Assembly: GCF_003722075.1 (NCBI RefSeq)
Contig: NZ_RDSK01000002.1
Span: forward strand, 1-64,000
DNA: 64,000 nucleotides
Direction: 5' to 3'
From: Methanohalophilus sp. RSK
GTDB lineage: Archaea > Halobacteriota > Methanosarcinia > Methanosarcinales > Methanosarcinaceae
In this document: in pieces, positions 43,076 to 50,975 of the stretch
How positions within the stretch are numbered: the first letter of the stretch is position 1
How the letters are laid out: each line of letters begins with the position of its first letter
The notes under the pieces: model-generated
The model's input: the letters and a program-made list of their open reading frames with translations, nothing else
Database searches by the model: none
Told to the model about the DNA's origin: nothing
Program-made: the position numbers and the translations under genes

Positions 43076-44521
43076 TCATTCAATCTGTAAGATTTTCAGC
43101 ATGTTGGTACCTCCCGGCTTACCGGGAGATTGCCCTTCTGTGAACACTATGAGATCGCCAATCGATGCTATCTGATTTTCTTTCAGCAATGTAGAGGCAG
43201 TTTGTTCCCAGCTGCCACCTTTATTCGGGGAATATATAGGATAAACCCCATATGAAAGGGCAAGGGTTTCACATATTTCCTGTCTTCTGCTCATAGCGAA
43301 TATCCAGCAATCGGGTTTAAGTCGGGAAATCCTGCGCGGAGTCTGGCCGGAAATGGTGGGTGTTACAGTGTGATCTACTTTCAAACGTTTGATGGCCTGG
43401 TAAACCTGCAGGGCAATAACATCACTTACTGACATGGTAAGTTCATCGATGCCCTTTGTAAGCAATTCAGTTCCCCAGCCAGTTTCATTTCTCCATTTTT
43501 CGGTCCTTGAAGCGATTCCAGTCATCATCAACACGGTTTCAATCGGATATTTTCCGACTGCCGTTTCCCCGGATAACATCAGGGCATCGGTTCCGTCAAG
43601 TATTGCATTGGACACATCAGTGGCTTCTGCACGTGTGGGACGAATATTTTCTGTCATTGATTCAAGCATATGTGTTGCGGTAATGACAGGTTTACCCCGC
43701 AGATTTGCCTTATGTATAATCTCTTTTTGCAAAACCGGTACTTGCTGGATCGGGGTTTCCACTCCCAGATCCCCTCTTGCAAGCATTATAGCATCGGTAT
43801 GGCCAAGAATATCATCTATGTTTTTTACCGCTTCTTCCCTTTCTATTTTTGCCACGACATAAATGGACTCACCATGCTGCTGGGCAAATTGTCGCAACTT
43901 TTGAATATCAGATGCATTTTCTACAAATGAGAGACTGAATATGTTTACTCCTTCCTCCAGGGCAAACTTCATGAATCTCAGGTCACCATCAGTAACAGCA
44001 TCCAGAAAGATGCGGGAGCCTGGCAGATTTACTCCTTTGTGGGATGTGAGATAACCCCCGATTTCAACCTTGCATTCTACCCCTTTATCGGTATTACCCA
44101 AACATCTAAGCTGGATAAAACCATCATTGAGAAATACATTGCTTCCCGGGCTAACACTCTCATAAAGCCTTTTGTAATTTACCGGTATGATGTTTTTCCC
44201 ACCTTCTATATCCAGAGGGGTAAGATAAACAGTATCCCCCTTTTCAAGAGTTAAAGGTTCGTTTTCCAGGTGTCCAACCCTTATTCTGGGGCCGGGCAGG
44301 TCGGCAAGGATGGCCACAGTCACTCCCAATTCAGTTGATAAACTACGGATCCTGTGAATAACTTCCCTGTGTTTTTCCAGCTCACCATGAGAAAAATTAA
44401 TCCTGGCTACATTCATCCCCTTAAGTATCAATTGCCGAAGTACAGGTTCGGGACTGGAAGCCGGGCCAATAGTGCATACAATTTTGGTACGGTGATCTGG
44501 TAATTTCATATTTATACTCAT
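43076..44521 (-). CDS. pyk: Pyruvate kinase
   Basis: A 481-residue pyruvate kinase, converting PEP and ADP to pyruvate and ATP. Motifs: INFSHG (about 39), LPGPRIRVG, the active-site MLARGDLGVE with Lys in VAKIERE, and THMLESM. The C-terminal domain is complete. ATG 44521 is used; ATG 44509 (MKLPDH) is an in-frame alternative. Its 3' end meets the HdrD-like gene's end, 2 bp apart, convergent. Confidence 0.93.
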   Translation of the reverse strand: MSINMKLPDHRTKIVCTIGPASSPEPVLRQLILKGMNVARINFSHGELEKHREVIHRIRSLSTELGVTVAILADLPGPRIRVGHLENEPLTLEKGDTVYLTPLDIEGGKNIIPVNYKRLYESVSPGSNVFLNDGFIQLRCLGNTDKGVECKVEIGGYLTSHKGVNLPGSRIFLDAVTDGDLRFMKFALEEGVNIFSLSFVENASDIQKLRQFAQQHGESIYVVAKIEREEAVKNIDDILGHTDAIMLARGDLGVETPIQQVPVLQKEIIHKANLRGKPVITATHMLESMTENIRPTRAEATDVSNAILDGTDALMLSGETAVGKYPIETVLMMTGIASRTEKWRNETGWGTELLTKGIDELTMSVSDVIALQVYQAIKRLKVDHTVTPTISGQTPRRISRLKPDCWIFAMSRRQEICETLALSYGVYPIYSPNKGGSWEQTASTLLKENQIASIGDLIVFTEGQSPGKPGGTNMLKILQIE

Positions 44522-44543
44522 GTGTTTGTAAGGAAGTCAACTA

Positions 44544-44729
44544 TTACTCTTCTTCCTTTTTGGATGTGGTGCTCTTGCACCATTCTTTCATCTCGCGGTC
44601 AGCTTCTGTTGTTTCCTCTTCATCACTGCTTACAAGTTCACACCAGTCATCGATTTCCTCTTCAGCAGTTTCCCCCGGCTCTTCTTCCTTTTTCTTAATC
44701 GGTTTTGGTTCATTTGATGGTGTAGGCAT
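44544..44729 (-). CDS. Small acidic protein with repeated W-C motif
   Basis: A 61-residue, highly acidic peptide. Two similar pieces, DDWCELVSS and EWCKSTTS, lie in a Glu/Lys-rich chain. ATG 44729 follows AAAGGGAGTGAT, so the longer frame to 44774 is rejected. It starts 5 bp after the stop of the asparagine synthetase-Dph6 gene, so the two are probably co-transcribed. Function unknown. Confidence 0.6.
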   Translation of the reverse strand: MPTPSNEPKPIKKKEEEPGETAEEEIDDWCELVSSDEEETTEADREMKEWCKSTTSKKEEE

Positions 44730-44733
44730 ATAA

Positions 44734-46965
44734 TCACTCCCTTTGTACCCTGTCCTTTTGTACAAGTATAGCATCCTCTATATTAAGGCGTGCAGTATAC
44801 TCATCAATATCTATGATAGTGCTCTTTTTTATTTCTATTCTTTTGGAGTAGAGGGGACAGTCAAGAACGAAACTTTCAAATTCTCCTCCTTCTCCGGCGA
44901 CATTCAGCCCGATTGTATCATTTAGTTTTACCAGTTCATCGATCTCATTTTTGGTAATTTCCTTACCCAGCCACTTGCTGCTTAAACCATAAGCTGCTAT
45001 GCTACTGAATAGAAAATGAAATTTTTCTTCCAGCAATTTGCGCATTTCTTCTTCCTGATCCATATGCCATAGAGGTGAATACGCATTCATTCCGAGTTCT
45101 GAACAGATACCTTCTATTCGCTCTTTCTGGTAAGTTGAATACAGGGCACCGGTTACAACTCCTTCGATCCCATACTCTTTCTTTGCCTTCTCGATTGCTT
45201 TTTTCAAGTCATCAAGCTCAACTTCCTTTTCCCCTGCTGTCTCCTGTTCCAGAAGGGGGATTCCCATGGCTTCGGATTGCAGGAATGCCATATTGATGTT
45301 GGGTGTATGGAACATATAGGAATCCGGATTTTGGCTTTTGACTGTGATCAGGCATTTGATCGGATAACCTGCATTTTCCATTTTGTACATTGCAAAGTGA
45401 CAATCTTTTCCCGAACTGAACAGTACTCCCAGTTTGGGTTTGTAGTTTTTTTCCATGTTCTTCAGATAATCCGTTTTGTTTTTATAACCAGCTCGTTTTG
45501 CAAGTTTTTCGATAGCCCTGTCAAACTTGCTCCCATACTGGGCAGCCTTTTTATTTCTGAGTGCAAACTCTGCAGGAATTCCGGACCTTTCAGCCACCTG
45601 GCGCAGTATCATCTTATTGCCTTTTTCATTAAGTTTAAGGGCAGCAGGGATCCCCAGAGCATATTCTGCAACTTTTCTGTTCAGGAAAGGGGAGCGTAAG
45701 TCCAGCTCCAGTTCGGATGCAATCAATCCGTCTCTGTAAGTATCTTCCAGATGGATATTTAGTGTATCTTTCAGACATTCATTGTTCAGGTCAGTTGCTT
45801 TTTTGTGCCTGTTATAACCACCGAACATTTCATCTGCCCCGCTACCCGTGAAAAGAACGTTGATTCCATCCTCTTTTGCTGCCCGGGCTGCTATATAAGT
45901 TGGCAGGGCAACCCCCACCATGGGTACACTTGTAGTTTCTATCAGGGGAACGAGTTTTTTCAGGATTTCTCCTGTCTCCTCAAAAGATACTTCAATAACT
46001 TTCAGGGGCAACTCCAGCTCGTTTGCTATTTTTTGTGCATGCTGTACATCGGGTGCTTGTATTTCACTTTCAAGGCCTGCTACATAGCAACAGATAGTTT
46101 GGTTGCTATATTTTTTACACAACATACTTACAAGTGTGGAATCCACACCTCCTGAAAACAAAATTCCTATCTTAGAAGGAGGAAGACACCTGCTGATAGA
46201 ATCCCCAAGCAGTCCATATAATTGTTCTATTATTTCATCGGGTTGTTTTGTTGCAGGTTCAACAGATGGTTTCAGTTCATAGTTGCTGTATGTATGTAAT
46301 GTCCCCTTTTCTGTATCATAGCTAAGGGTACTTCGCGGGTCAACTTTTTCAATATTATAGTAACCAGTCATTTCAAGATATTTCTTTTCGGATGCAACCG
46401 CAAAGCCATCTTCTGTAGAATACCAGAGAGATTTCACTCCTAAAAGGTCAGTTGCGCAGGTAATCCACCTATTGCTTCTTGTTATAAAAGCAAAACCACC
46501 AATTACGTCTCTCTTAATATCTTCGATATACAGTCCCGGAGCTTGCAGTTTTCCATTTACATCTGTCAGGAGAGTATTCAGTTTCTCTGCAAGAACATGT
46601 GATTTGCTTTCACATAAACCATTATCTATAATTGTTGTTGATGGTTTTTTATTTCCATTTGTATTGGATTTTCCTTGTATCTTCATTAATAAATGATTTG
46701 CAGTGGGCATTATAATTTCAGTTTGTCTTTTCCCGATTTTATCAATGATGTTATTTTTTGTTGCAATACTCATATGGGAGTTGAATATTGAAATTAGCTT
46801 TTGCATCATGTGAAGTAAGACCTGTCTACTTATTATTTCTTGTCCATGTAATTGGTAAACGTTGTCGTTGTTTATCTGAATAAGCAGAAGACTCCTTCCG
46901 TGATGTAGGAGGTGAATGCGTCTTTTTGTTGTTTTAGCACAAAGTATAAATAGTGTCAAATGCAC
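44734..46965 (-). CDS. Asparagine synthetase-like/Dph6 fusion
   Basis: Longest frame, 743 residues. Residues about 110-220 look like a degenerate glutaminase domain without the N-terminal Cys. About 240-470 is an asparagine-synthetase PP-loop domain with ILFSGGVDSTLVS and FTGSGADEMFGGYNRH. About 515-740 is a second PP-loop domain of the diphthine-ammonia ligase (Dph6/MJ0570) family with LFSSGKDCHFAM and VTGALYSTYQKER. Two ATP pyrophosphatase domains in one chain could amidate two substrates or act on one. The true start is uncertain: a TATA-like box in the first codons suggests a start below 46920, with ATG 46809 one candidate. It is divergent from tnpB 13 bp away. Confidence 0.8.
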   Translation of the reverse strand: MHLTLFILCAKTTKRRIHLLHHGRSLLLIQINNDNVYQLHGQEIISRQVLLHMMQKLISIFNSHMSIATKNNIIDKIGKRQTEIIMPTANHLLMKIQGKSNTNGNKKPSTTIIDNGLCESKSHVLAEKLNTLLTDVNGKLQAPGLYIEDIKRDVIGGFAFITRSNRWITCATDLLGVKSLWYSTEDGFAVASEKKYLEMTGYYNIEKVDPRSTLSYDTEKGTLHTYSNYELKPSVEPATKQPDEIIEQLYGLLGDSISRCLPPSKIGILFSGGVDSTLVSMLCKKYSNQTICCYVAGLESEIQAPDVQHAQKIANELELPLKVIEVSFEETGEILKKLVPLIETTSVPMVGVALPTYIAARAAKEDGINVLFTGSGADEMFGGYNRHKKATDLNNECLKDTLNIHLEDTYRDGLIASELELDLRSPFLNRKVAEYALGIPAALKLNEKGNKMILRQVAERSGIPAEFALRNKKAAQYGSKFDRAIEKLAKRAGYKNKTDYLKNMEKNYKPKLGVLFSSGKDCHFAMYKMENAGYPIKCLITVKSQNPDSYMFHTPNINMAFLQSEAMGIPLLEQETAGEKEVELDDLKKAIEKAKKEYGIEGVVTGALYSTYQKERIEGICSELGMNAYSPLWHMDQEEEMRKLLEEKFHFLFSSIAAYGLSSKWLGKEITKNEIDELVKLNDTIGLNVAGEGGEFESFVLDCPLYSKRIEIKKSTIIDIDEYTARLNIEDAILVQKDRVQRE

Positions 46966-46977
46966 AAGTAAATATAC

Positions 46978-48090
46978 ATGTTAAAAGCCTACAAATATAG
47001 AATGTATCCTACAAAACAGCAAGAAGAAATGTTTAGCAAGCATTTCGGATGTGTGAGGGTAATCTATAATTGGGCGTTAGAACAGAAAATTAAAACTTAT
47101 GAACAAGATGGGAAAGCGATATCCAGATTCACATTAAATAAAACGATTCCAACATTGTATGAAGATAGGAAATGGTTGAAAGAGGTTAATTCACAATCTT
47201 TGCGTGGAGCTACTCTTAATCTGGATAATGCGTTTACTAAGTTTTTCCGTGAGAAAAAGGGTTTTCCTAAATTTAAATCGAAGAAAAATCCAGTACAATC
47301 ATTTTCTGTTCCACAACATTATGAGGTAGATTTTGATGGTAACAAAGTGAAACTTCCAAAAATCGGATGGATAAAAACAAAGTTGCACAGATGTTTTGAA
47401 GGTTATTTGAAAACTGCAACAATATCGAAAACACCATCAGGTAAATATTTCATTAGTATTCTTGTAGGTAATGAAAAAAATTTGCCTGATAAACAGGATT
47501 TTGATGAAAATAGTACGGTTGGTATTGATGTTGGAATTAAGGATTTTGCCATCATGTCTAACGGCGAAAAAATAGATAATCCCAAGCATCTTAATAATTC
47601 AATAAAATGTTTGAAAGTATTGCAAAAGCGTCTCTCACGAAAACAAAAAGGTTCAAAAAACAGAGAAAAAGCAAGACAGGAGATATCAAAGCTTCATGAG
47701 AAAATCGCAAATCAGAGAAATGATTTCCAGCATAAATTAACTTCCAGATTAATTAGCGAAAACCAAGCGATTGCACTGGAAACATTAAACGTATCTGGAA
47801 TGTTGAAAAATCATAAACTTGCACAATCCATTAGTGATGTATCATGGAGTTCTTTTGTAACCAAATTGGAATATAAAGCAGAATGGTATGGCAAAAGCAT
47901 ATTGAGAATTGGACAATTTGAGCCATCTTCTAAAATATGCAATGTATGTGGGTATCATAACAAAAACATTACACTTGCAGACCGTAAATGGCAATGTCCT
48001 GATTGTGGTGAAACCCATGACAGAGATGTCAATGCTGCAGTTAACATTAAAAAGTTTGCCTTAAATAAACAGAATTTAGTAGGTATTTGA
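46978..48090 (+). CDS. tnpB: TnpB RNA-guided nuclease (IS200/IS605 family)
   Basis: A 370-residue TnpB of normal length. RuvC residues: Asp in GIDVGIKDF (about 181), Glu in ALETLNVSGM (about 261), and Asp in HDRDVNAAVN (about 352). The zinc ribbon CNVCG...CPDCGET is intact. TnpB uses an RNA made from the transposon end to cut DNA and support element retention. No tnpA is present, so this is a stand-alone IS1341-type element that must move with a TnpA from elsewhere. The gene appears intact, and the omega-RNA region follows at once. Confidence 0.88.
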   Translation: MLKAYKYRMYPTKQQEEMFSKHFGCVRVIYNWALEQKIKTYEQDGKAISRFTLNKTIPTLYEDRKWLKEVNSQSLRGATLNLDNAFTKFFREKKGFPKFKSKKNPVQSFSVPQHYEVDFDGNKVKLPKIGWIKTKLHRCFEGYLKTATISKTPSGKYFISILVGNEKNLPDKQDFDENSTVGIDVGIKDFAIMSNGEKIDNPKHLNNSIKCLKVLQKRLSRKQKGSKNREKARQEISKLHEKIANQRNDFQHKLTSRLISENQAIALETLNVSGMLKNHKLAQSISDVSWSSFVTKLEYKAEWYGKSILRIGQFEPSSKICNVCGYHNKNITLADRKWQCPDCGETHDRDVNAAVNIKKFALNKQNLVGI

Positions 48091-48186
48091 AGCACCGTAG
48101 GAACTACGGGGAGAGCCTGTGGACTTGTTTCCGTCAGGAAAAAGAATGAAGCAGGAAGCACCATGCTTAAGCGTGGTGTAGTTCAC
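48000..48186 (+). ncRNA. Predicted omega-RNA / right end of the tnpB element
   Basis: Starting within the 3' end of tnpB, the sequence holds a hairpin CCGTAG-GAA-CTACGG (48095-48109), then CACCATGC-TTAA-GCGTGGTG (48159-48178), then TAGTTCAC, the usual 3' end of IS605-type elements. This pattern is the omega-RNA scaffold, with the guide coming from bases just beyond about 48186. Limits are approximate. Confidence 0.6.
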
Positions 48187-48291
48187 ATACTTCTTCTTAC
48201 AAATGGAATCTACAGAGACAATAATAGCAATCAGATATGTTTGCAGGGCCTTGGTACTCTAAATGTGATACCTATGTGGGAGTGTTCAAAA

Positions 48292-49116
48292 ATGGAATAT
48301 ATTATTTTTACTGATCTTGATGGTACATTGATTGATCATGATACCTATTCATATGAAGCTGCCCTTGATGCAATAAAATTGATTGATCAAAAGGATATTC
48401 CCCTGATTTTCTGTACCAGTAAGACCCGCGCTGAAATAGAGGTTTACGTTAAGGAACTAAATATTCATCATCCTTTTATTTCTGAAAACGGTGGGGCTAT
48501 TTTCATCCCCCGTGGCTATTTCAATGTGGACTTTGAGTACACAAGTGAAAATGGGGATTATGAAATAATTGAACTTGGAACCCGCTATGAAGAGCTTCGC
48601 AGGGTACTTTCGATTATTCGAGATCGTACCTCTCTTCCAATTACTGGTTTTGGTGACCTGGATGCTGCAGAGGTAAGTAAGGATACAGGCCTGGACATTG
48701 AATCAGCAACCCTTGCCAAAAGCAGGGAATACGATGAAGCCTTTAAAATGGAAGACGATGCAGGAACGGAACTGCTCAAAGAGCACATTCTTGCACAGGG
48801 ATTGAATTTCACCAGAGGGGGAAGATACTGGCATTTGATGGGGGATAATGACAAAGGAATGGCAGTTTCTATCTTGACTGAATTATACAGGAAAATTCAT
48901 CCCTCTGTGGTTAGTGTAGGGCTTGGAGATAGCCAGAATGACCTGCCCATGTTAGAGACGGTGGATGTGGCTTTTCTTGTCCAGAAACCAGGTGGTAAAC
49001 ATGATCCGGCGATTAAGGATGATGATATAAACAGGGTTGAAGGGATAGGCCCTGTTGGATGGAACCGTGCAATTCTTAAATTAATCGGATCTAATGGGAA
49101 CAGGGATACAGTTTGA
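48292..49116 (+). CDS. Mannosyl/glucosyl-3-phosphoglycerate phosphatase
   Basis: A 274-residue HAD-superfamily phosphatase (Cof/MpgP subfamily). The nucleophile motif is FTDLDGTLID, motif II CTSKTR, and the acidic motif GDSQNDLPML. The C2 cap contains the sugar-binding part. It converts glucosyl- or mannosyl-3-phosphoglycerate to the glycerate osmolyte. Methanococcoides burtonii has a glucosylglycerate version, which the osmolyte context favours. Start ATG 48292 follows GGGAGTG; the longer frame to 48163 starts in the transposon end and is rejected. Next genes are an unknown protein and a GH15-like hydrolase. The synthase is not in the window. Confidence 0.82.
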   Translation: MEYIIFTDLDGTLIDHDTYSYEAALDAIKLIDQKDIPLIFCTSKTRAEIEVYVKELNIHHPFISENGGAIFIPRGYFNVDFEYTSENGDYEIIELGTRYEELRRVLSIIRDRTSLPITGFGDLDAAEVSKDTGLDIESATLAKSREYDEAFKMEDDAGTELLKEHILAQGLNFTRGGRYWHLMGDNDKGMAVSILTELYRKIHPSVVSVGLGDSQNDLPMLETVDVAFLVQKPGGKHDPAIKDDDINRVEGIGPVGWNRAILKLIGSNGNRDTV

Positions 49117-49139
49117 TCTTAAAATAAGGGGGAAATATT

Positions 49140-49670
49140 GTGATACGACTTGAAAATATGCTTCCCAAGGCTTTTCTTGTGGGCATTATAGAAATGGTGG
49201 ATTTGGTAGGGCCGGAAAAGACCTACCACTGGATTGAAGCTATTGGTAATAGGCTTGCTGAGATTGAAGGTCCAGGATTTGAGGGTGCAAGGGACGACAA
49301 CATAAACTATTTGCCTGTATGCCCATTTGGCAATGACCTTGTAGAGTTTATAGAAATATACGGGGAAAGGCCAGAAGAATACCAGCAACTAATTGATTTT
49401 GTAAAGGATCAGAAAGAACAATCTGAAGAAGGGTGGAATTATCCTGCACTTTCCAGTGTCGTGGGGATATTGCATCATATCTACAGTAAAAGACGTGCTG
49501 AACTGGCAGGTGCAAAACTCCTTAATCTGGGTAGTAAATCACCTGTAAGTGAAACTAAAGAATATAATGAGCAGGCTATTGCAAGGTCCGGTATCTCAAA
49601 GGATGAAGTTTCCGGCTATCTTGATAAATCGTTTTGCGTATCTAAAATCGAATATCCTGAAGAGGAGTGA
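49140..49670 (+). CDS. Conserved-looking hypothetical protein in the osmolyte cluster
   Basis: A 176-residue soluble protein with helices, Trp/Gly-rich stretches (EEGWNYPALSSVVGILHH), and a Cys pair. GTG 49140 is used, behind AGGGGGA. No recognised family. It sits between the phosphatase and the GH15-like enzyme with 23 bp upstream and an overlap downstream, so it is likely co-transcribed and may be a regulator or auxiliary factor of the pathway (inference). Confidence 0.65.
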   Translation: MIRLENMLPKAFLVGIIEMVDLVGPEKTYHWIEAIGNRLAEIEGPGFEGARDDNINYLPVCPFGNDLVEFIEIYGERPEEYQQLIDFVKDQKEQSEEGWNYPALSSVVGILHHIYSKRRAELAGAKLLNLGSKSPVSETKEYNEQAIARSGISKDEVSGYLDKSFCVSKIEYPEEE

Positions 49671-49675
49671 TCCTA

Positions 49676-50899
49676 TTGAATTATCTGGAAGCCCAGAGGC
49701 TTTATGAAAACAGTGTCAAGATTCTTAGTGAAAACCAACATGAAAAGGGTGGATTTTATGCAAGTCCTCCCGGTACAAGATATCCTTTCATTTACCCCAG
49801 GGATCATTCGATGGATATCCTTGGTGCAATAGATGCTGATCTTATGGATCAGGCTCGCAAAGGGCTCGAATTTATGTTGAATGCCCAGAAACCCCTGGGT
49901 GAATTTTCCCAGCGATATGATATAGACGGTAATGATGCAAGTTACAAGGATTTGCAGATAGACGGAAACGGTCTTATCCTTTATGCGCTGGGGAAGTATT
50001 TCGAGGCCACAGGAGGGTCATTTTTTGATAAGATGGCTGATAAGAAATTTATCGAAGAGTACTGGCCTGTAATTGAAAAAGCAGTCGGTTTTATCCTGAT
50101 GAATAAAAATGAAGAAGTCGATCTTATCCATACAGTAAACAGTATTCATGAATATCCTGCTTATGAGCATGGTTTTGAGATGTATGCCAACTGTGCATGC
50201 TGTGCGGGTGTACTGGAAGCTGTGAAGATGGGGGAAGCCCTGGGTAAGGATGTCTCAATGTGGAAGGAAGAAGGGGGAAAGGTCAGGAATGCCATCATGA
50301 CACGTCTTTACAGTCCACGCAGGCGTTCCTTTATAAAATGTATCCGTGTGAAGGATAAAAGCAGTAACCCAATAGGTTATGATGCATTTGCCTCCAGTGT
50401 TATTGATGTGGATGCTGTGGAATATGCACCTGCCTATTTTGGTCTCCTCCCGGATTCGGATGTTAAAATAAAGTCTACTGTAAAACGAATTCATGATAAT
50501 TTATGGGATAAGGAAATTGGCGGCCTGAACCGCTACCCTGAACACTGGGATCGGAATAATGGTGGCTATGGTCCATGGTGTCATTTTACCTGTGAACTTG
50601 CAAATCATTTCATAAATATTGATCAAAAAGAAATGGCAGAAATGTACCTGGGATGGGTGGTTGATATGGCTCATGAGTACCAGTTACCTGAACATATTTC
50701 AACCATAGAACGGTTTGAGATGTGGCTGGAGGATTATACCAATGCCAAAATTCTCAGGGACAGCAAGATGAAGATGATAGAACACGTCCGTGCTCACCCC
50801 AAGTGGAATGATGGACTTGCATACGTCACTATTCCACTGATATGGCCTCATGCCGAATATATACGGACCTACAAAAATTACATGAATAAGTACGGCTGA
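49676..50899 (+). CDS. GH15-like/six-hairpin glycosidase
   Basis: A 407-residue protein of the six-hairpin (alpha/alpha)6-barrel superfamily, probably acting as an alpha-glucosidase on a small glucoside. Catalytic-type segments: PRDHSMDILGAIDAD, an EYPAYEHGFEMYANC loop, and HWDRNNGGYGPWCHF. It may hydrolyse glucosylglycerate or a related osmolyte, given the phosphatase upstream. TTG 49676 is preferred because GAGGAG is spaced well; GTG 49667, overlapping the previous stop, is the alternative. Family is less certain than fold. Confidence 0.72.
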   Translation: MNYLEAQRLYENSVKILSENQHEKGGFYASPPGTRYPFIYPRDHSMDILGAIDADLMDQARKGLEFMLNAQKPLGEFSQRYDIDGNDASYKDLQIDGNGLILYALGKYFEATGGSFFDKMADKKFIEEYWPVIEKAVGFILMNKNEEVDLIHTVNSIHEYPAYEHGFEMYANCACCAGVLEAVKMGEALGKDVSMWKEEGGKVRNAIMTRLYSPRRRSFIKCIRVKDKSSNPIGYDAFASSVIDVDAVEYAPAYFGLLPDSDVKIKSTVKRIHDNLWDKEIGGLNRYPEHWDRNNGGYGPWCHFTCELANHFINIDQKEMAEMYLGWVVDMAHEYQLPEHISTIERFEMWLEDYTNAKILRDSKMKMIEHVRAHPKWNDGLAYVTIPLIWPHAEYIRTYKNYMNKYG

Positions 50900-50906
50900 T
50901 CTTTTT

Positions 50907-50938
50907 TGCTGCGAAGCCGTTATTTTCGGCCCGCAGCA
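50907..50938. terminator. Two-part hairpin between convergent genes
   Basis: TGCTGCG...CGCAGCA (50907-50913 with 50932-50938) with an inner GCCG...CGGC (50916-50919 with 50927-50930). It lies between the GH15-like gene and RuBisCO, which converge. It lacks a T-run, so a terminator role is possible, not shown. Confidence 0.35.
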
Positions 50939-50975
50939 GTTGCACGCACAGGACGTCCTTTTCAATTATATGATG

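Larger units (their letters stand above)
46970..48186 (+). mobile_element. IS200/IS605-type tnpB-only transposon
   Basis: The element spans tnpB and the omega-RNA end. The right boundary is put at TTCAC (48181-48186); the left boundary is near 46970, where I see no clear subterminal palindrome. It inserted in the divergent intergenic space between the asparagine synthetase-like gene and the sugar phosphatase gene and may have changed the promoter of the former. Confidence 0.6.

Noticed and set aside
48163-48291. N-terminal extension of the sugar phosphatase
   Set aside because: It begins inside the transposon end, and ATG 48292 has GGGAGTG and the FTDLDGT start of the domain.
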